Shown one piece after another: positions 6,606-13,100 of a DNA stretch of 14,552 nucleotides. Every line of letters begins with the position of its first letter. Within the stretch, counting starts at the first letter, position 1. A program made the translations under genes and the position numbers. Origin of the DNA: an uncultured Ruminococcus sp. (GTDB taxonomy: Bacteria > Bacillota > Clostridia > Oscillospirales > Ruminococcaceae); assembly GCA_946183385.1 (NCBI GenBank), contig CAMHBN010000017.1, forward strand, positions 1 through 14,552, written 5' to 3'. Below the pieces are notes generated by a model. The model saw only the letters and a program-made list of their open reading frames with translations, was not told the origin of the DNA and ran no database searches.

Positions 6606-7589
6606 TCAGCGGACTATTTCTATCATCTCCGCGCTCAGAGCCGCAAGCACGAGCGGCGGATTAACATTTGCCTCCATAGCTCCCCACGCCTTTTCGATAC
6701 TCCTGTGGATATGCACAGCCTGATAAGCCGTGACCATTCCCGCAAGCTTTTCTGCTCCCTCGCGGTAGCAGCCTATCATATCGGCGTCGGGTCTGCGGTT
6801 GAGGACGGCACAGTCGCGCACGAGCTTGTCCGTCATGGAAAGCACCTCGCGGATATCGTTTCTGCTGCTGCCCAGTGAGAACAGTGCCAGATTCAGACCG
6901 TACTCGTCCTTACCTATTATACTATCGGCGAGCCTTTTTGTCAAATCGACGCGTTTACGGAGCTCGGGGTCAACGATGTAGTCGGTGCACATACCGATAT
7001 TCCCGTGAAAGCACTTCACCGCCGCCCTGACCTCACTGCTTGAATGACCGCTCTCAATGAGCGACTGCTCGGCTTCCTCCTCGGTGCAGGGAGAGACTCC
7101 GAAGCACACACAGCGCGAGATTATGGTCGGCAGGAACTCGTACTTCGACTCCGCCGTGAATATGAAGTAGGCGTGGTCGGGGGGCTCCTCGATGAGCTTG
7201 AGGAGCATATTCTGTGTTACGACGCTCATTTTGCGGCAGTCGCGGAAGATATAGACCTTGCGCCCTGTCGCGTTGTTCGGCATCACAGCCGCGTCCCTTA
7301 TCACAGAGCGCGCTATCTTGACGGTATAGCCCTCGAGCTTGCCCTCGGTCGGGACGTATATCACGTCGGGGTGCGACATTGTGCTCACGTTCCTGCACGC
7401 CGCGCACTTACCGCAGGGCTCGCCGCCGACGGGAGCCTCGCACATCAGCTGTGCCGCATAGTGGTCAGCCATGAGCTTTCTGCCGCTGCCCTTTTCACCG
7501 TAAAATATCAGCGAGTGAGCGGTGCGCCCGCTCTCGCGCATACCCACCAGTGTGGCGAGCAGCTGTTTGTTTCCGTATATCTTTTTCAT
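6606..7589 (-). CDS. holB: DNA polymerase III subunit delta'
   Basis: This clamp-loader subunit belongs to the DnaX/HolB AAA+ family. Numbered from the start used here, it shows a degenerate P-loop GEKGSGRK at about 31-38 (the usual Lys-Ser/Thr is Arg-Lys, consistent with delta' not hydrolysing ATP), four zinc-type Cys at 50, 59, 62 and 65 (CGKCAAC), the MLLKLIEEPP helix, and the SRC motif at 158-160. It helps load the sliding clamp at the replication fork. An in-frame ATG at 7616 would add nine residues, but no ribosome site precedes it, whereas AGGG lies 8 nt before the ATG at 7589 and family members begin close to IYGNKQLL. I therefore prefer 7589 (327 aa). ricT follows after 23 nt. Confidence 0.9.
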   Translation of the reverse strand: MKKIYGNKQLLATLVGMRESGRTAHSLIFYGEKGSGRKLMADHYAAQLMCEAPVGGEPCGKCAACRNVSTMSHPDVIYVPTEGKLEGYTVKIARSVIRDAAVMPNNATGRKVYIFRDCRKMSVVTQNMLLKLIEEPPDHAYFIFTAESKYEFLPTIISRCVCFGVSPCTEEEAEQSLIESGHSSSEVRAAVKCFHGNIGMCTDYIVDPELRKRVDLTKRLADSIIGKDEYGLNLALFSLGSSRNDIREVLSMTDKLVRDCAVLNRRPDADMIGCYREGAEKLAGMVTAYQAVHIHRSIEKAWGAMEANVNPPLVLAALSAEMIEIVR

Positions 7590-7670
7590 AAGCTTCACCC
7601 TATCAAGTTCAGTCATTTACCAGTATATCACATCGGAGCGGAAATAGCAAGATGCAAGCCGCACAGCGGA

Positions 7671-7688
7671 TTTTTAAATTCGGAATTA
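7671..7688. repeat. AT-rich repeat motif, copy 2
   Basis: TTTTTAAATTCGGAATTA repeats the motif at 4880-4896 with one extra A. It ends 4 nt from the stop codon of the decarboxylase gene (7693-7695), in the short gap before holB. No terminator is visible in this gap, so read-through from the decarboxylase gene into holB is likely. Confidence 0.5.
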
Positions 7689-7692
7689 CGAA

Positions 7693-9015
7693 TTATATTA
7701 CCACATTCACCGTCTCAATGCCGTACCGCTTAAAAATGTCAATGCAGTCTCGGTCTATGACCTCGCCGCTTGCCGCTATCGGCACTGCGGGCGGACACGG
7801 CACCTTCACAGCCGCGCAGATACGTCCCTCAGCCGCTTCGACGGGTATTTCCTCGCTCGGCGAGAAAGCCGCCCCGCGTATGCTCATTGCACATCTCGGG
7901 AGCGCGAGGTCTATGAAGTCCCTGCGAGGCTCGTATCTCCTCGCCGCCGCGAGCGCTCTGCCGAGCGCCGCCGTCAGCCTTTCGTAGTCCGCGGGCGTGT
8001 TCATCGGCGACATCAGCAGTATCACGAGCGAGCTGTCCGCGTACTCGCATTCAACTCCTCCGCGGCGCAGGAGCTCCGCGAGCTCATTGCCGTCATAGCC
8101 GCTCTCCGCCGCCTTCACCGTGATGTGGAGCGGGTCGCCCTCCGCGAATATCAGCCTGTCAGAGAACGTGCGGCGGAGCTTGTCAGCCTCCGCAATATTC
8201 AGCTTCAAGTCGCCGCGTATCCGCTCTGCTATATACGGGCGGCAGAGGTCGAGCGACGCCATTATCAGGTAGGACGGGCTCGTGGACGCGAACAGGCTCA
8301 TGCACTGCCTCAGCACGTCTGCGTACCTCTCCGACGAAGTGTGCAGCATTGCCGCGCCCGTCAGTGCGGGGAGCATCTTATGCGCGGAATCGCAGCAGAT
8401 ATCCGCCCCGAGCGCTATCGGGTGGTGGCTGACGGGCAGGAAGTGCAGGTGCGCTCCGTGGGCGTTGTCCACGAGGAGGGGAGCTCCGTATCTGCGGCAG
8501 ACCGCCGCTATGCCCTGTATATCAGCCATTCTGCCCGTGTAGTCGGGGGAGGTGAGGTACACGCAGGCGTTCGGTATCGCCGCAAGCCTTGCCTCTATGT
8601 CGGCGGGAGCTGCCGTTCCCGAGAGTATGCCGTCGGTGTAGTCGGGCATTACCCATTCCACGTCGAGGTCGAGCAGAGCCGCCGCATTCAGGAACGCGCG
8701 GTGCACGTTGCGGACGGCGACCACCGTCCTGCCCTCCCGAGCCATAGCGGCGAGCATAGCCTGTATGCACAGGGTAGAGCCGCCCGCCGAGTAGAACGTA
8801 TCGGCGGTGTTGTACAGCTCCGCCATGCCGCGCTCGCTCTCACGTATTATGCCGCTTGCCTCGAAAAGGCTGTCCGCGCCGCATATCTCGGTGATGTCGA
8901 GGGCGGTACTCAGCCCGCCGGGGAATATCTCCCTGCCCTTATGACCGGGCATATAGCAGCGCAGGGTGTCCGACGCGGCGTTATTTTTCAGAAAATCGTA
9001 TATAGGTGTATCCAT
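7693..9015 (-). CDS. Orn/Lys/Arg decarboxylase family protein (YaaO-like)
   Basis: The 440-residue product is a fold-type-I PLP enzyme of the Orn/Lys/Arg decarboxylase family. It shows YMPGHKG at 21-27, SAGGSTLCIQA at 76-86, the cofactor-binding LVDNAHGAHLHF (Asp183, His186) and the Schiff-base lysine in DSAHKMLPALTG (Lys213). It is somewhat shorter than Bacillus YaaO or SpeA (about 480-490). The reaction is probably decarboxylation of arginine or lysine in polyamine metabolism, but the substrate cannot be read from sequence. GAGGT lies about 7 nt before the ATG. In Bacillus the yaaO gene also stands upstream of holB and yaaT, with tmk, yaaQ and yaaR between, and those three are absent here. 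No clear promoter is visible in the 110-nt gap upstream. Confidence 0.9.
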   Translation of the reverse strand: MDTPIYDFLKNNAASDTLRCYMPGHKGREIFPGGLSTALDITEICGADSLFEASGIIRESERGMAELYNTADTFYSAGGSTLCIQAMLAAMAREGRTVVAVRNVHRAFLNAAALLDLDVEWVMPDYTDGILSGTAAPADIEARLAAIPNACVYLTSPDYTGRMADIQGIAAVCRRYGAPLLVDNAHGAHLHFLPVSHHPIALGADICCDSAHKMLPALTGAAMLHTSSERYADVLRQCMSLFASTSPSYLIMASLDLCRPYIAERIRGDLKLNIAEADKLRRTFSDRLIFAEGDPLHITVKAAESGYDGNELAELLRRGGVECEYADSSLVILLMSPMNTPADYERLTAALGRALAAARRYEPRRDFIDLALPRCAMSIRGAAFSPSEEIPVEAAEGRICAAVKVPCPPAVPIAASGEVIDRDCIDIFKRYGIETVNVVI

Positions 9016-9125
9016 TTTTTACCTCGATCAAATAAAATTTTATGTGGTCGTCAGGTTGTGGGCGTTTGTGATATAATCAGCAATTGCGAACGCCTTAACC
9101 GCAATAATCTTAGTTCTCCATTACC

Positions 9126-9419
9126 TCACAAATAGTATCGGAGTATCCTCACGAGCCTGAGCCTTGCCCTTGCCCGCGCTCCGCTGACAGCCTGCGGGCT
9201 CACTCCGAGGAGCTCGGCTATCTCCGTGGTATCCTTATCCTTGAAATAGTATAGCACAATTATCTCCTTTTGTCTCGGAGTAAGCTCATTATTTATAACT
9301 TTTAACAGTATTCTTCTCAGCCGTGCACGGTCGTCGCCGCCGCTGCTGCAGAGTATACCGCGTATTTCCTTGTCGGCTTCGCCTGTAAATGTATCGCTGT
9401 AGCTTTCACGTCTTGGCAC
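9126..9419 (-). CDS. Sigma-70 region-4-like HTH protein
   Basis: The 97-residue product starts with GTG (an AAGGAGG lies about 10 nt upstream, inside the preceding gene). Residues about 46-95, starting NELTPRQKEIIVLYYF and including TTEIAELLGVSPQAVSGARARAR, are a sigma-70 region-4 helix-turn-helix. There is no region 2, so it cannot act as a normal sigma factor alone. Similar small proteins act as phage or mobile-element activators (ArpU/RinA-like) or bind RNA polymerase. It overlaps the upstream small gene by 14 nt and is transcribed from a promoter with two LexA boxes, so it is probably induced by DNA damage. Its DNA target is unknown. The long basic last helix could bind DNA strongly. Confidence 0.82.
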   Translation of the reverse strand: MPRRESYSDTFTGEADKEIRGILCSSGGDDRARLRRILLKVINNELTPRQKEIIVLYYFKDKDTTEIAELLGVSPQAVSGARARARLRLVRILRYYL

Positions 9420-9639
9420 TCTGCTCCCGCCTCCTTGCGTAACCTCTCAGAGCGAAGAGCACCTCCTGCATCTGACCGTACTCGCAATACAGCAGCTTTA
9501 TCCTTCTGTCGAGGTCGAGCTCCTTTATCATGCAGATATCGCCCCGCTGCTCCAGAGAGCTCCTTTGCAGCGTCAGCTCGCCGATACGAGCCTTCACGAG
9601 CTCACAGCTTTCCACATAGCCGTTTATCATACTATCCAT
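9406..9639 (-). CDS. Small coiled-coil-like protein, 77 aa, unknown function
   Basis: AGGAGG lies 9 nt before the ATG at 9639. The product is almost entirely charged and helical, with heptad-like leucine spacing over residues 10-65 (LVKARIGELTLQRSSLEQ, then LDLDRRIKLLYCEYGQMQEVLFALRGYARR). This suggests a coiled coil or helical hairpin. I do not recognise the family with confidence. Short helical proteins of this kind often precede a sigma-4-like gene in Ruminococcaceae and phage-derived loci. The 14-nt overlap with the next gene suggests coupled translation and possibly a complex of the two products. Its promoter carries twin LexA boxes. Confidence 0.7.
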   Translation of the reverse strand: MDSMINGYVESCELVKARIGELTLQRSSLEQRGDICMIKELDLDRRIKLLYCEYGQMQEVLFALRGYARRREQSAKT

Positions 9640-9724
9640 ATATCATAGCCTCCTGTCTCTCAGGGAGATTTTATGACCCGCTGCTCTGCCCGACGGGGGA
9701 GGGAGAGAGCGTTCGGCAGCTTTA

Positions 9725-9738
9725 AGAACATTTGTTCT
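9725..9738. promoter_or_regulatory. LexA (SOS) box 1, in the initially transcribed region
   Basis: AGAACATTTGTTCT contains a perfect GAAC-N4-GTTC, the Firmicutes LexA (DinR) site. It lies about 9-22 nt downstream of the start site expected near 9747, where bound repressor would block initiation or escape. Confidence 0.75.
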
Positions 9739-9753
9739 TTTCCTTGTAAGCTT

Positions 9754-9782
9754 ATTATAGAACATCCGTTCTGAAAAGTCAA
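9754..9782 (-). promoter_or_regulatory. SOS-type promoter of the sigma-4-like operon
   Basis: On the minus strand, TTGACT (9782-9777) is followed after 17 nt by a perfect TATAAT (9759-9754). Transcription should begin near 9747, leaving a leader of about 108 nt. One LexA box fills most of the spacer and a second lies just downstream of the start. Confidence 0.8.
9759..9772. promoter_or_regulatory. LexA (SOS) box 2, between -35 and -10
   Basis: AGAACATCCGTTCT also contains GAAC-N4-GTTC. It overlaps the last base of the -10 and most of the spacer, so bound LexA would exclude RNA polymerase. The centres of the two boxes are 34 bp apart, about three helical turns, so two dimers could sit on the same face of the DNA. 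Confidence 0.78.
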
Positions 9783-9815
9783 GAGCCTGCCGATATATTT
9801 CATTCTTTTAACAGC

Positions 9816-9843
9816 CCGACAGGTACGGCATGAGCACTATAAT
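9816..9843 (+). promoter_or_regulatory. Possible distal promoter of the GH74 gene
   Basis: A perfect TATAAT at 9838-9843 follows a weak -35 (CCGACA, 9816-9821) after 16 nt. It points at the GH74 gene 200 nt downstream. The weak -35 makes it only a candidate second start or an activator-dependent promoter. Confidence 0.35.
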
Positions 9844-9878
9844 CTTATGCATATATAAAATAGTATTCAAGTTCATAG

Positions 9879-9891
9879 AATCGTTACGATT
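9879..9891. promoter_or_regulatory. Palindromic candidate operator upstream of the GH74 promoter
   Basis: AATCG TTA CGATT is a perfect inverted repeat with a 3-bp centre, lying 27 nt upstream of the -35 at 9919. The position suits an activator or repressor site for this glycan-degradation gene. I cannot name the factor. Confidence 0.4.
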
Positions 9892-9918
9892 TATTCGTAA
9901 AAATCTCCAAAAATTCCA

Positions 9919-9947
9919 TTGACAAACAGGGCGAATGATGATAATAT
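9919..9947 (+). promoter_or_regulatory. Promoter of the GH74 xyloglucanase gene
   Basis: A perfect TTGACA at 9919-9924 is followed by an AT-rich -10 region. Either GATAAT (9940-9945, spacing 15) or TAATAT (9942-9947, spacing 17) could serve. Transcription would start near 9953, giving a leader of about 90 nt. Confidence 0.7.
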
Positions 9948-9970
9948 ATACTTGCAGGAAAACATGAGAG

Positions 9971-10016
9971 ACTTATAACATTAAGTTAATAAGTTTTACG
10001 ACTCGTATAGGCAAAC
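9971..10016 (+). other. Structured leader of the GH74 mRNA
   Basis: ACTTAT (9971-9976) can pair with ATAAGT (9989-9994), extended by AAC/GTT inside, and ACTCG further on can pair with CGGGT (G-U included) around the loop TATAGGCAAA. Both lie between the mapped promoter and the ribosome site. I do not recognise a known riboswitch class. Confidence 0.3.
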
Positions 10017-10045
10017 GGGTCAGAATCCAAATGGAGGGAAATTTT

Positions 10046-12820
10046 ATGCATTTATTCAAAAAAACTCTTGCAGGCGTCTGTGCTTTAGGCATCACAGCTG
10101 CCTGCGCGGCTCAGACGAGCCTCTCGGACGGCACGGAAAAGGCTTACGCCGCCACCAAGGACATCTCCGACACAATGGAATGGGACACGCTCAGAATAGG
10201 CGGAGCGGGCTTCGTTTCGGGCATTGTTACGGGTAAGGAGGAGATGTACCTCCGTACCGACGTAGGCGGTGCCTACAGATACGACTACGACCAGAGCAGA
10301 TGGGTGCAGCTCTTCGGCTTCATCAGCGAGGACGACAGAGGTCTCCTCAGCTGCAAGGGCATCGCTATCGACCCGACCGACGATATGACAGCTTACTTCC
10401 TCTGCGGCTGTGCTTACTTCTCGGACGCAAAGACCGTCATCTACAAGACCACCGACGGCGGCAAGACCTTCACGGGCGTTGACGTCACAGACCAGATACA
10501 GGTGCACGGAAACGGCGACGGTCGTGAGTGCATCGAGCCCATAGCTGTTGACCCCGATAACCCCGACACCATCTATGCGGGCGGCGATGTCACGGGCGGA
10601 AAATCCGCTCTCATCAAGTCCACCGACGGCGGCAAGACGTGGAAGCCCGTTGAGGGCTATGACGAGCTCGGGCTGTTCTCGGGCGAGCTCAAGTACCCCT
10701 CGTGGACTGACCATAAGGTAAGAGGCACCGAGCCCGCTAAGCTCTACAACGAGCAGAACGGTATCGGCTGTGTATACATCGAGGGCGGCAAGGTATATGT
10801 CGGCACCTCTGTAACAGGACAGGCAAATATACACGTTGCAAGCGTCAAGGACGACAAGTTCGAGCCCATCAAGGCTCTCCCCAATGACAATTACCCGCTC
10901 TCCATAACGAGCGACCACAACGGCAACCTCTTCTTCACATATATTGCAGGTCTTGCCTTCATGGGCGGCAAGGGCGGCGCGTATAAGTACAATATCGCGT
11001 CGGGCAAGGCGGAAAAGCTCTCCGTTGCCGACAACGCTATCGGTATGATAGAGGTCGATAAGAACGACCCCGACAAGATGTTCGCACGTACCTGCGGCGT
11101 ATGGTCGGCTCAGTGGTGCGGCGACGAGTGGGTGCAGGACGACCCCGCAACTCCCGAAAATGAGGGCACTATCGCGTGGGGCGACTACTTCTACCGCTCG
11201 GCTGACGGCGGCAAGACTTGGGAGAATATCACTCCCGGTGAGGGTCCCACAGACTACTCGACAGGCACGGGCGTAAAGAAGTTCAAGTCCCTGCCGCTTG
11301 ATACGAACGGCTATGACTGGATATACGGCAAGGCTTGCCACTGGGGAAGCGGTATCCTCATCGACCCGCGTGACCCCGAGGGCGACCGTATCCTCCTCAC
11401 ATCGGGCAACGGCGTCTTCGCCTGCGACAATGCGTGGGACGAAACAGGCATACAGTTCTACTTCCAGCCCGACGGCGTCGAGGAGTGCGTAAGCCTCGAC
11501 TTCTTCAGCACGGCTGACGGTCTCGACCTCTCGGCTATCGGCGACTACGACGGCTTCATCCATGAGAACGTTGACTCCATCCCTCAGCAGTATAACCCCA
11601 ATATGGGCTCGACCTCCGCTATCACGGTCTGCCCGCAGAATACCGACGTCTGGGCAAGAACGGCAGAGGGCGACGGCAACAACACGGGCAGCGCGTTCTA
11701 CACGCTCGACCGCGGCAAGACGTGGAAGGCTTTCACTCCCGCGTGCAGAGGCGGCAAGCTCTCGATAACCGAGCTCTCCAAGGGCAAGTACAGAGTTATA
11801 AATACAAGCTCCAAGGGCGGCGCTTCCTACTCCGACGACTGGGGCGCCACATGGAAGGTATGCGATGGCATAAAGGCTACAAAGGGCGTTTACTCGCTCG
11901 TTGACCCCGAAGACCCCAAGATGGTATATGCGGTAGGCGCTCAGTACAACGAGTACTGGTCGTCTGATATATCCAAGAAGGAGCCTACCTACGACGAGTC
12001 GCACTACTCCTACTTCGTCAGCGAGGACTACGGCGCTACCTTCACAGAGACACGTATCTGCCCCTATAACTGGGAGCTGACATGGAAGTTCGAGTGTACG
12101 GGCGACCCCGCTTACCTCGGCAATGGCACTATCGCTTTCGCAGGAGCTAATCAGGGCGTATTCCTCATCTCCGACAAGGGCAAGACGGTCGAGCACCTCG
12201 AAAACGTATCCTACGCCAAGTGTATCGGCTACGGCGCTCCCGAGAAGGCAGGCGGTCTGAACACGCTGTTCATCTTCGGCAAGCCCGAGAAGGACGACCC
12301 CGAGGGAATCTACCGCTCGACTGACGGCGGCAAGACATGGGTGTGCATCAATACCGACCACCTCTACGGCGGTACGGGCAACGGCAACTACCTCGTGGGC
12401 GATATGGACGAGTTCGGCAAGGTGTATATGTCCACAGTAGGCTGCGGTATCGTTTACGGACAGCTCGCGGGAACTCCCCACGTCACAACGACTAAGGCTT
12501 CAACAACAAAGACCACGACGACAAAGACCACAGCTACTCAGGCTGTATCTACCACGGGTACCGTACAGACGGGCTCATATAATAATCTCCCTGATGTTAC
12601 CCTCCTCGGCGACGCCAACCTCGACGAAAAGGTAACTGTTGCGGACGCGGTGGCTATACTCCAGTCCATCGCCCTCAAGGACAAGTACGCGCTCAAGCCT
12701 CAGGGAGCGGCTAACGCTGACTGCTGCGACCCGGGTGACGGTATCACAGCCAAGGACGCGCTCGCGATACAGAAGCTCGACGCACACGAGATAGACGCAC
12801 TGCCTGAGACAACCAAGTAA
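10046..12820 (+). CDS. Secreted GH74 xyloglucanase with type I dockerin
   Basis: The 924-residue product cuts xyloglucan, probably endo-acting, outside the cell. An upstream ATG at 10031 overlaps the GGAGG ribosome site, so the start is 10046. A signal peptide (HLFKKTLAGVCALGITAACA) is probably cut after A21 or A35. The catalytic part (about 40-805) is the GH74 double beta-propeller with at least seven Asp-box repeats (such as STDGGKTW, SADGGKTW and SDDWGATW). The likely catalytic Asp residues are Asp72 in LRTDVGGAY and Asp500 in AIGDYDGF. A Thr-rich linker (about 812-845) leads to a type I dockerin (about 854-915): a canonical first calcium loop (DANLDEKVTVAD) and a second loop with one extra residue and two Cys (DCCDPGDGITAKD). 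It should dock on a cellulosome scaffoldin not present here. It is a single-gene unit, ended by the hairpin at 12926. Confidence 0.95.
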   Translation: MHLFKKTLAGVCALGITAACAAQTSLSDGTEKAYAATKDISDTMEWDTLRIGGAGFVSGIVTGKEEMYLRTDVGGAYRYDYDQSRWVQLFGFISEDDRGLLSCKGIAIDPTDDMTAYFLCGCAYFSDAKTVIYKTTDGGKTFTGVDVTDQIQVHGNGDGRECIEPIAVDPDNPDTIYAGGDVTGGKSALIKSTDGGKTWKPVEGYDELGLFSGELKYPSWTDHKVRGTEPAKLYNEQNGIGCVYIEGGKVYVGTSVTGQANIHVASVKDDKFEPIKALPNDNYPLSITSDHNGNLFFTYIAGLAFMGGKGGAYKYNIASGKAEKLSVADNAIGMIEVDKNDPDKMFARTCGVWSAQWCGDEWVQDDPATPENEGTIAWGDYFYRSADGGKTWENITPGEGPTDYSTGTGVKKFKSLPLDTNGYDWIYGKACHWGSGILIDPRDPEGDRILLTSGNGVFACDNAWDETGIQFYFQPDGVEECVSLDFFSTADGLDLSAIGDYDGFIHENVDSIPQQYNPNMGSTSAITVCPQNTDVWARTAEGDGNNTGSAFYTLDRGKTWKAFTPACRGGKLSITELSKGKYRVINTSSKGGASYSDDWGATWKVCDGIKATKGVYSLVDPEDPKMVYAVGAQYNEYWSSDISKKEPTYDESHYSYFVSEDYGATFTETRICPYNWELTWKFECTGDPAYLGNGTIAFAGANQGVFLISDKGKTVEHLENVSYAKCIGYGAPEKAGGLNTLFIFGKPEKDDPEGIYRSTDGGKTWVCINTDHLYGGTGNGNYLVGDMDEFGKVYMSTVGCGIVYGQLAGTPHVTTTKASTTKTTTTKTTATQAVSTTGTVQTGSYNNLPDVTLLGDANLDEKVTVADAVAILQSIALKDKYALKPQGAANADCCDPGDGITAKDALAIQKLDAHEIDALPETTK

Positions 12821-12873
12821 GCGGGGAGCCCCCGCGGGCGATTCGCGCGGACGCTCGCAAGCTTGCTCACTCT
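12821..12873. repeat. GC-rich dispersed repeat, copy B
   Basis: This repeat starts on the first base after the GH74 stop codon (12818-12820) and is the inverted copy of 5067-5119 (48 of 53 positions). It carries the GCGGGG/CCCCGC hairpin, which has no T-tract behind it, so it is not itself an intrinsic terminator. Confidence 0.8.
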
Positions 12874-12925
12874 CCTAAAAGCGGCGGGCTGCTTCCGCGG
12901 ACGTTACCAATACGAATAACAAATA

Positions 12926-12953
12926 AGAAGAGCACCCTTCGGGGTGCTCTTCT
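12926..12953 (+). terminator. Intrinsic terminator of the GH74 gene
   Basis: AGAAGAGCACCC (12926-12937) pairs perfectly with GGGTGCTCTTCT (12942-12953) around a TTCG tetraloop. It is 105 nt past the stop codon, with the repeat between. The T-tract is weak (TTCTGTTCT), but the 12-bp stem with a UUCG loop is very stable. Confidence 0.8.
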
Positions 12954-12963
12954 GTTCTAAGCA

Positions 12964-12988
12964 TTGGATATTGGATGTTGGACGTTGG
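12964..12988. repeat. Heptanucleotide tandem repeat
   Basis: TTGGATA TTGGATG TTGGACG TTGG gives three and a half copies of TTGGAYR. It is non-coding and lies between the GH74 terminator and the double hairpin. Confidence 0.7.
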
Positions 12989-13017
12989 CTACAGTAAAGT
13001 GATAAAGTGAAATTGAA

Positions 13018-13100
13018 TGTAGGGGCGCACAGTGTGCGCCCCTACAGAACGTTGATTGAACGTATTTCTGTAGGGGACGCCGCCCTCGGCGTCCCCTACA
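13018..13100. repeat. Dispersed double-hairpin repeat, copy B (intact)
   Basis: Two near-perfect hairpins lie in tandem. TGTAGGGGCGCAC pairs with GTGCGCCCCTACA (13018-13030 with 13034-13046, loop AGT). TGTAGGGGACGCCG pairs with CGGCGTCCCCTACA (13069-13082 with 13087-13100, loop CCCT). Both share the TGTAGGGG end. The second hairpin touches the uvrC stop codon (13101-13103), so it lies directly behind uvrC on the minus strand. It lacks a U-tract but may slow exonucleases. A damaged copy is at 4899-5024. Confidence 0.85.

Noticed and set aside
5185..6723. 512-codon + strand frame over queH, ricT and holB
   Set aside because: It crosses three well-supported minus-strand genes and is low-complexity (Leu/Val/Ala-rich) translation without motifs.
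7590..7616. ATG at 7616 as the holB start
   Set aside because: There is no Shine-Dalgarno sequence before it. The ATG at 7589 has AGGG at proper spacing and gives the usual delta' N-terminus. The longer form is not excluded.
9061..9094. TGATATAAT on the + strand inside a GGCGTT/AACGCC inverted repeat, as a promoter or terminator
   Set aside because: There is no acceptable -35 and no + strand gene downstream. The hairpin has a large loop and no T-tract, so it is not a terminator either.
8125..9135. 336-codon + strand frame over the decarboxylase gene
   Set aside because: Shadow frame. The decarboxylase has all its PLP motifs on the minus strand.
9995..10032. Possible c-di-GMP riboswitch (AGGCAAACGGG resembles part of the GEMM-I core)
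   Set aside because: The second conserved half (GCAAAGCC) and the needed length are missing before the ribosome site.
10085..12481. Antisense open frame of about 800 codons opposite the GH74 gene
   Set aside because: It is a shadow of the biased codon use of the real gene. It has no family motif or ribosome site, while the + strand frame has a signal peptide, Asp boxes and dockerin.
12821..13100. CRISPR-like repeats downstream of the GH74 gene
   Set aside because: The hairpins differ in sequence, occur once each here, and have no regular spacers or cas genes.
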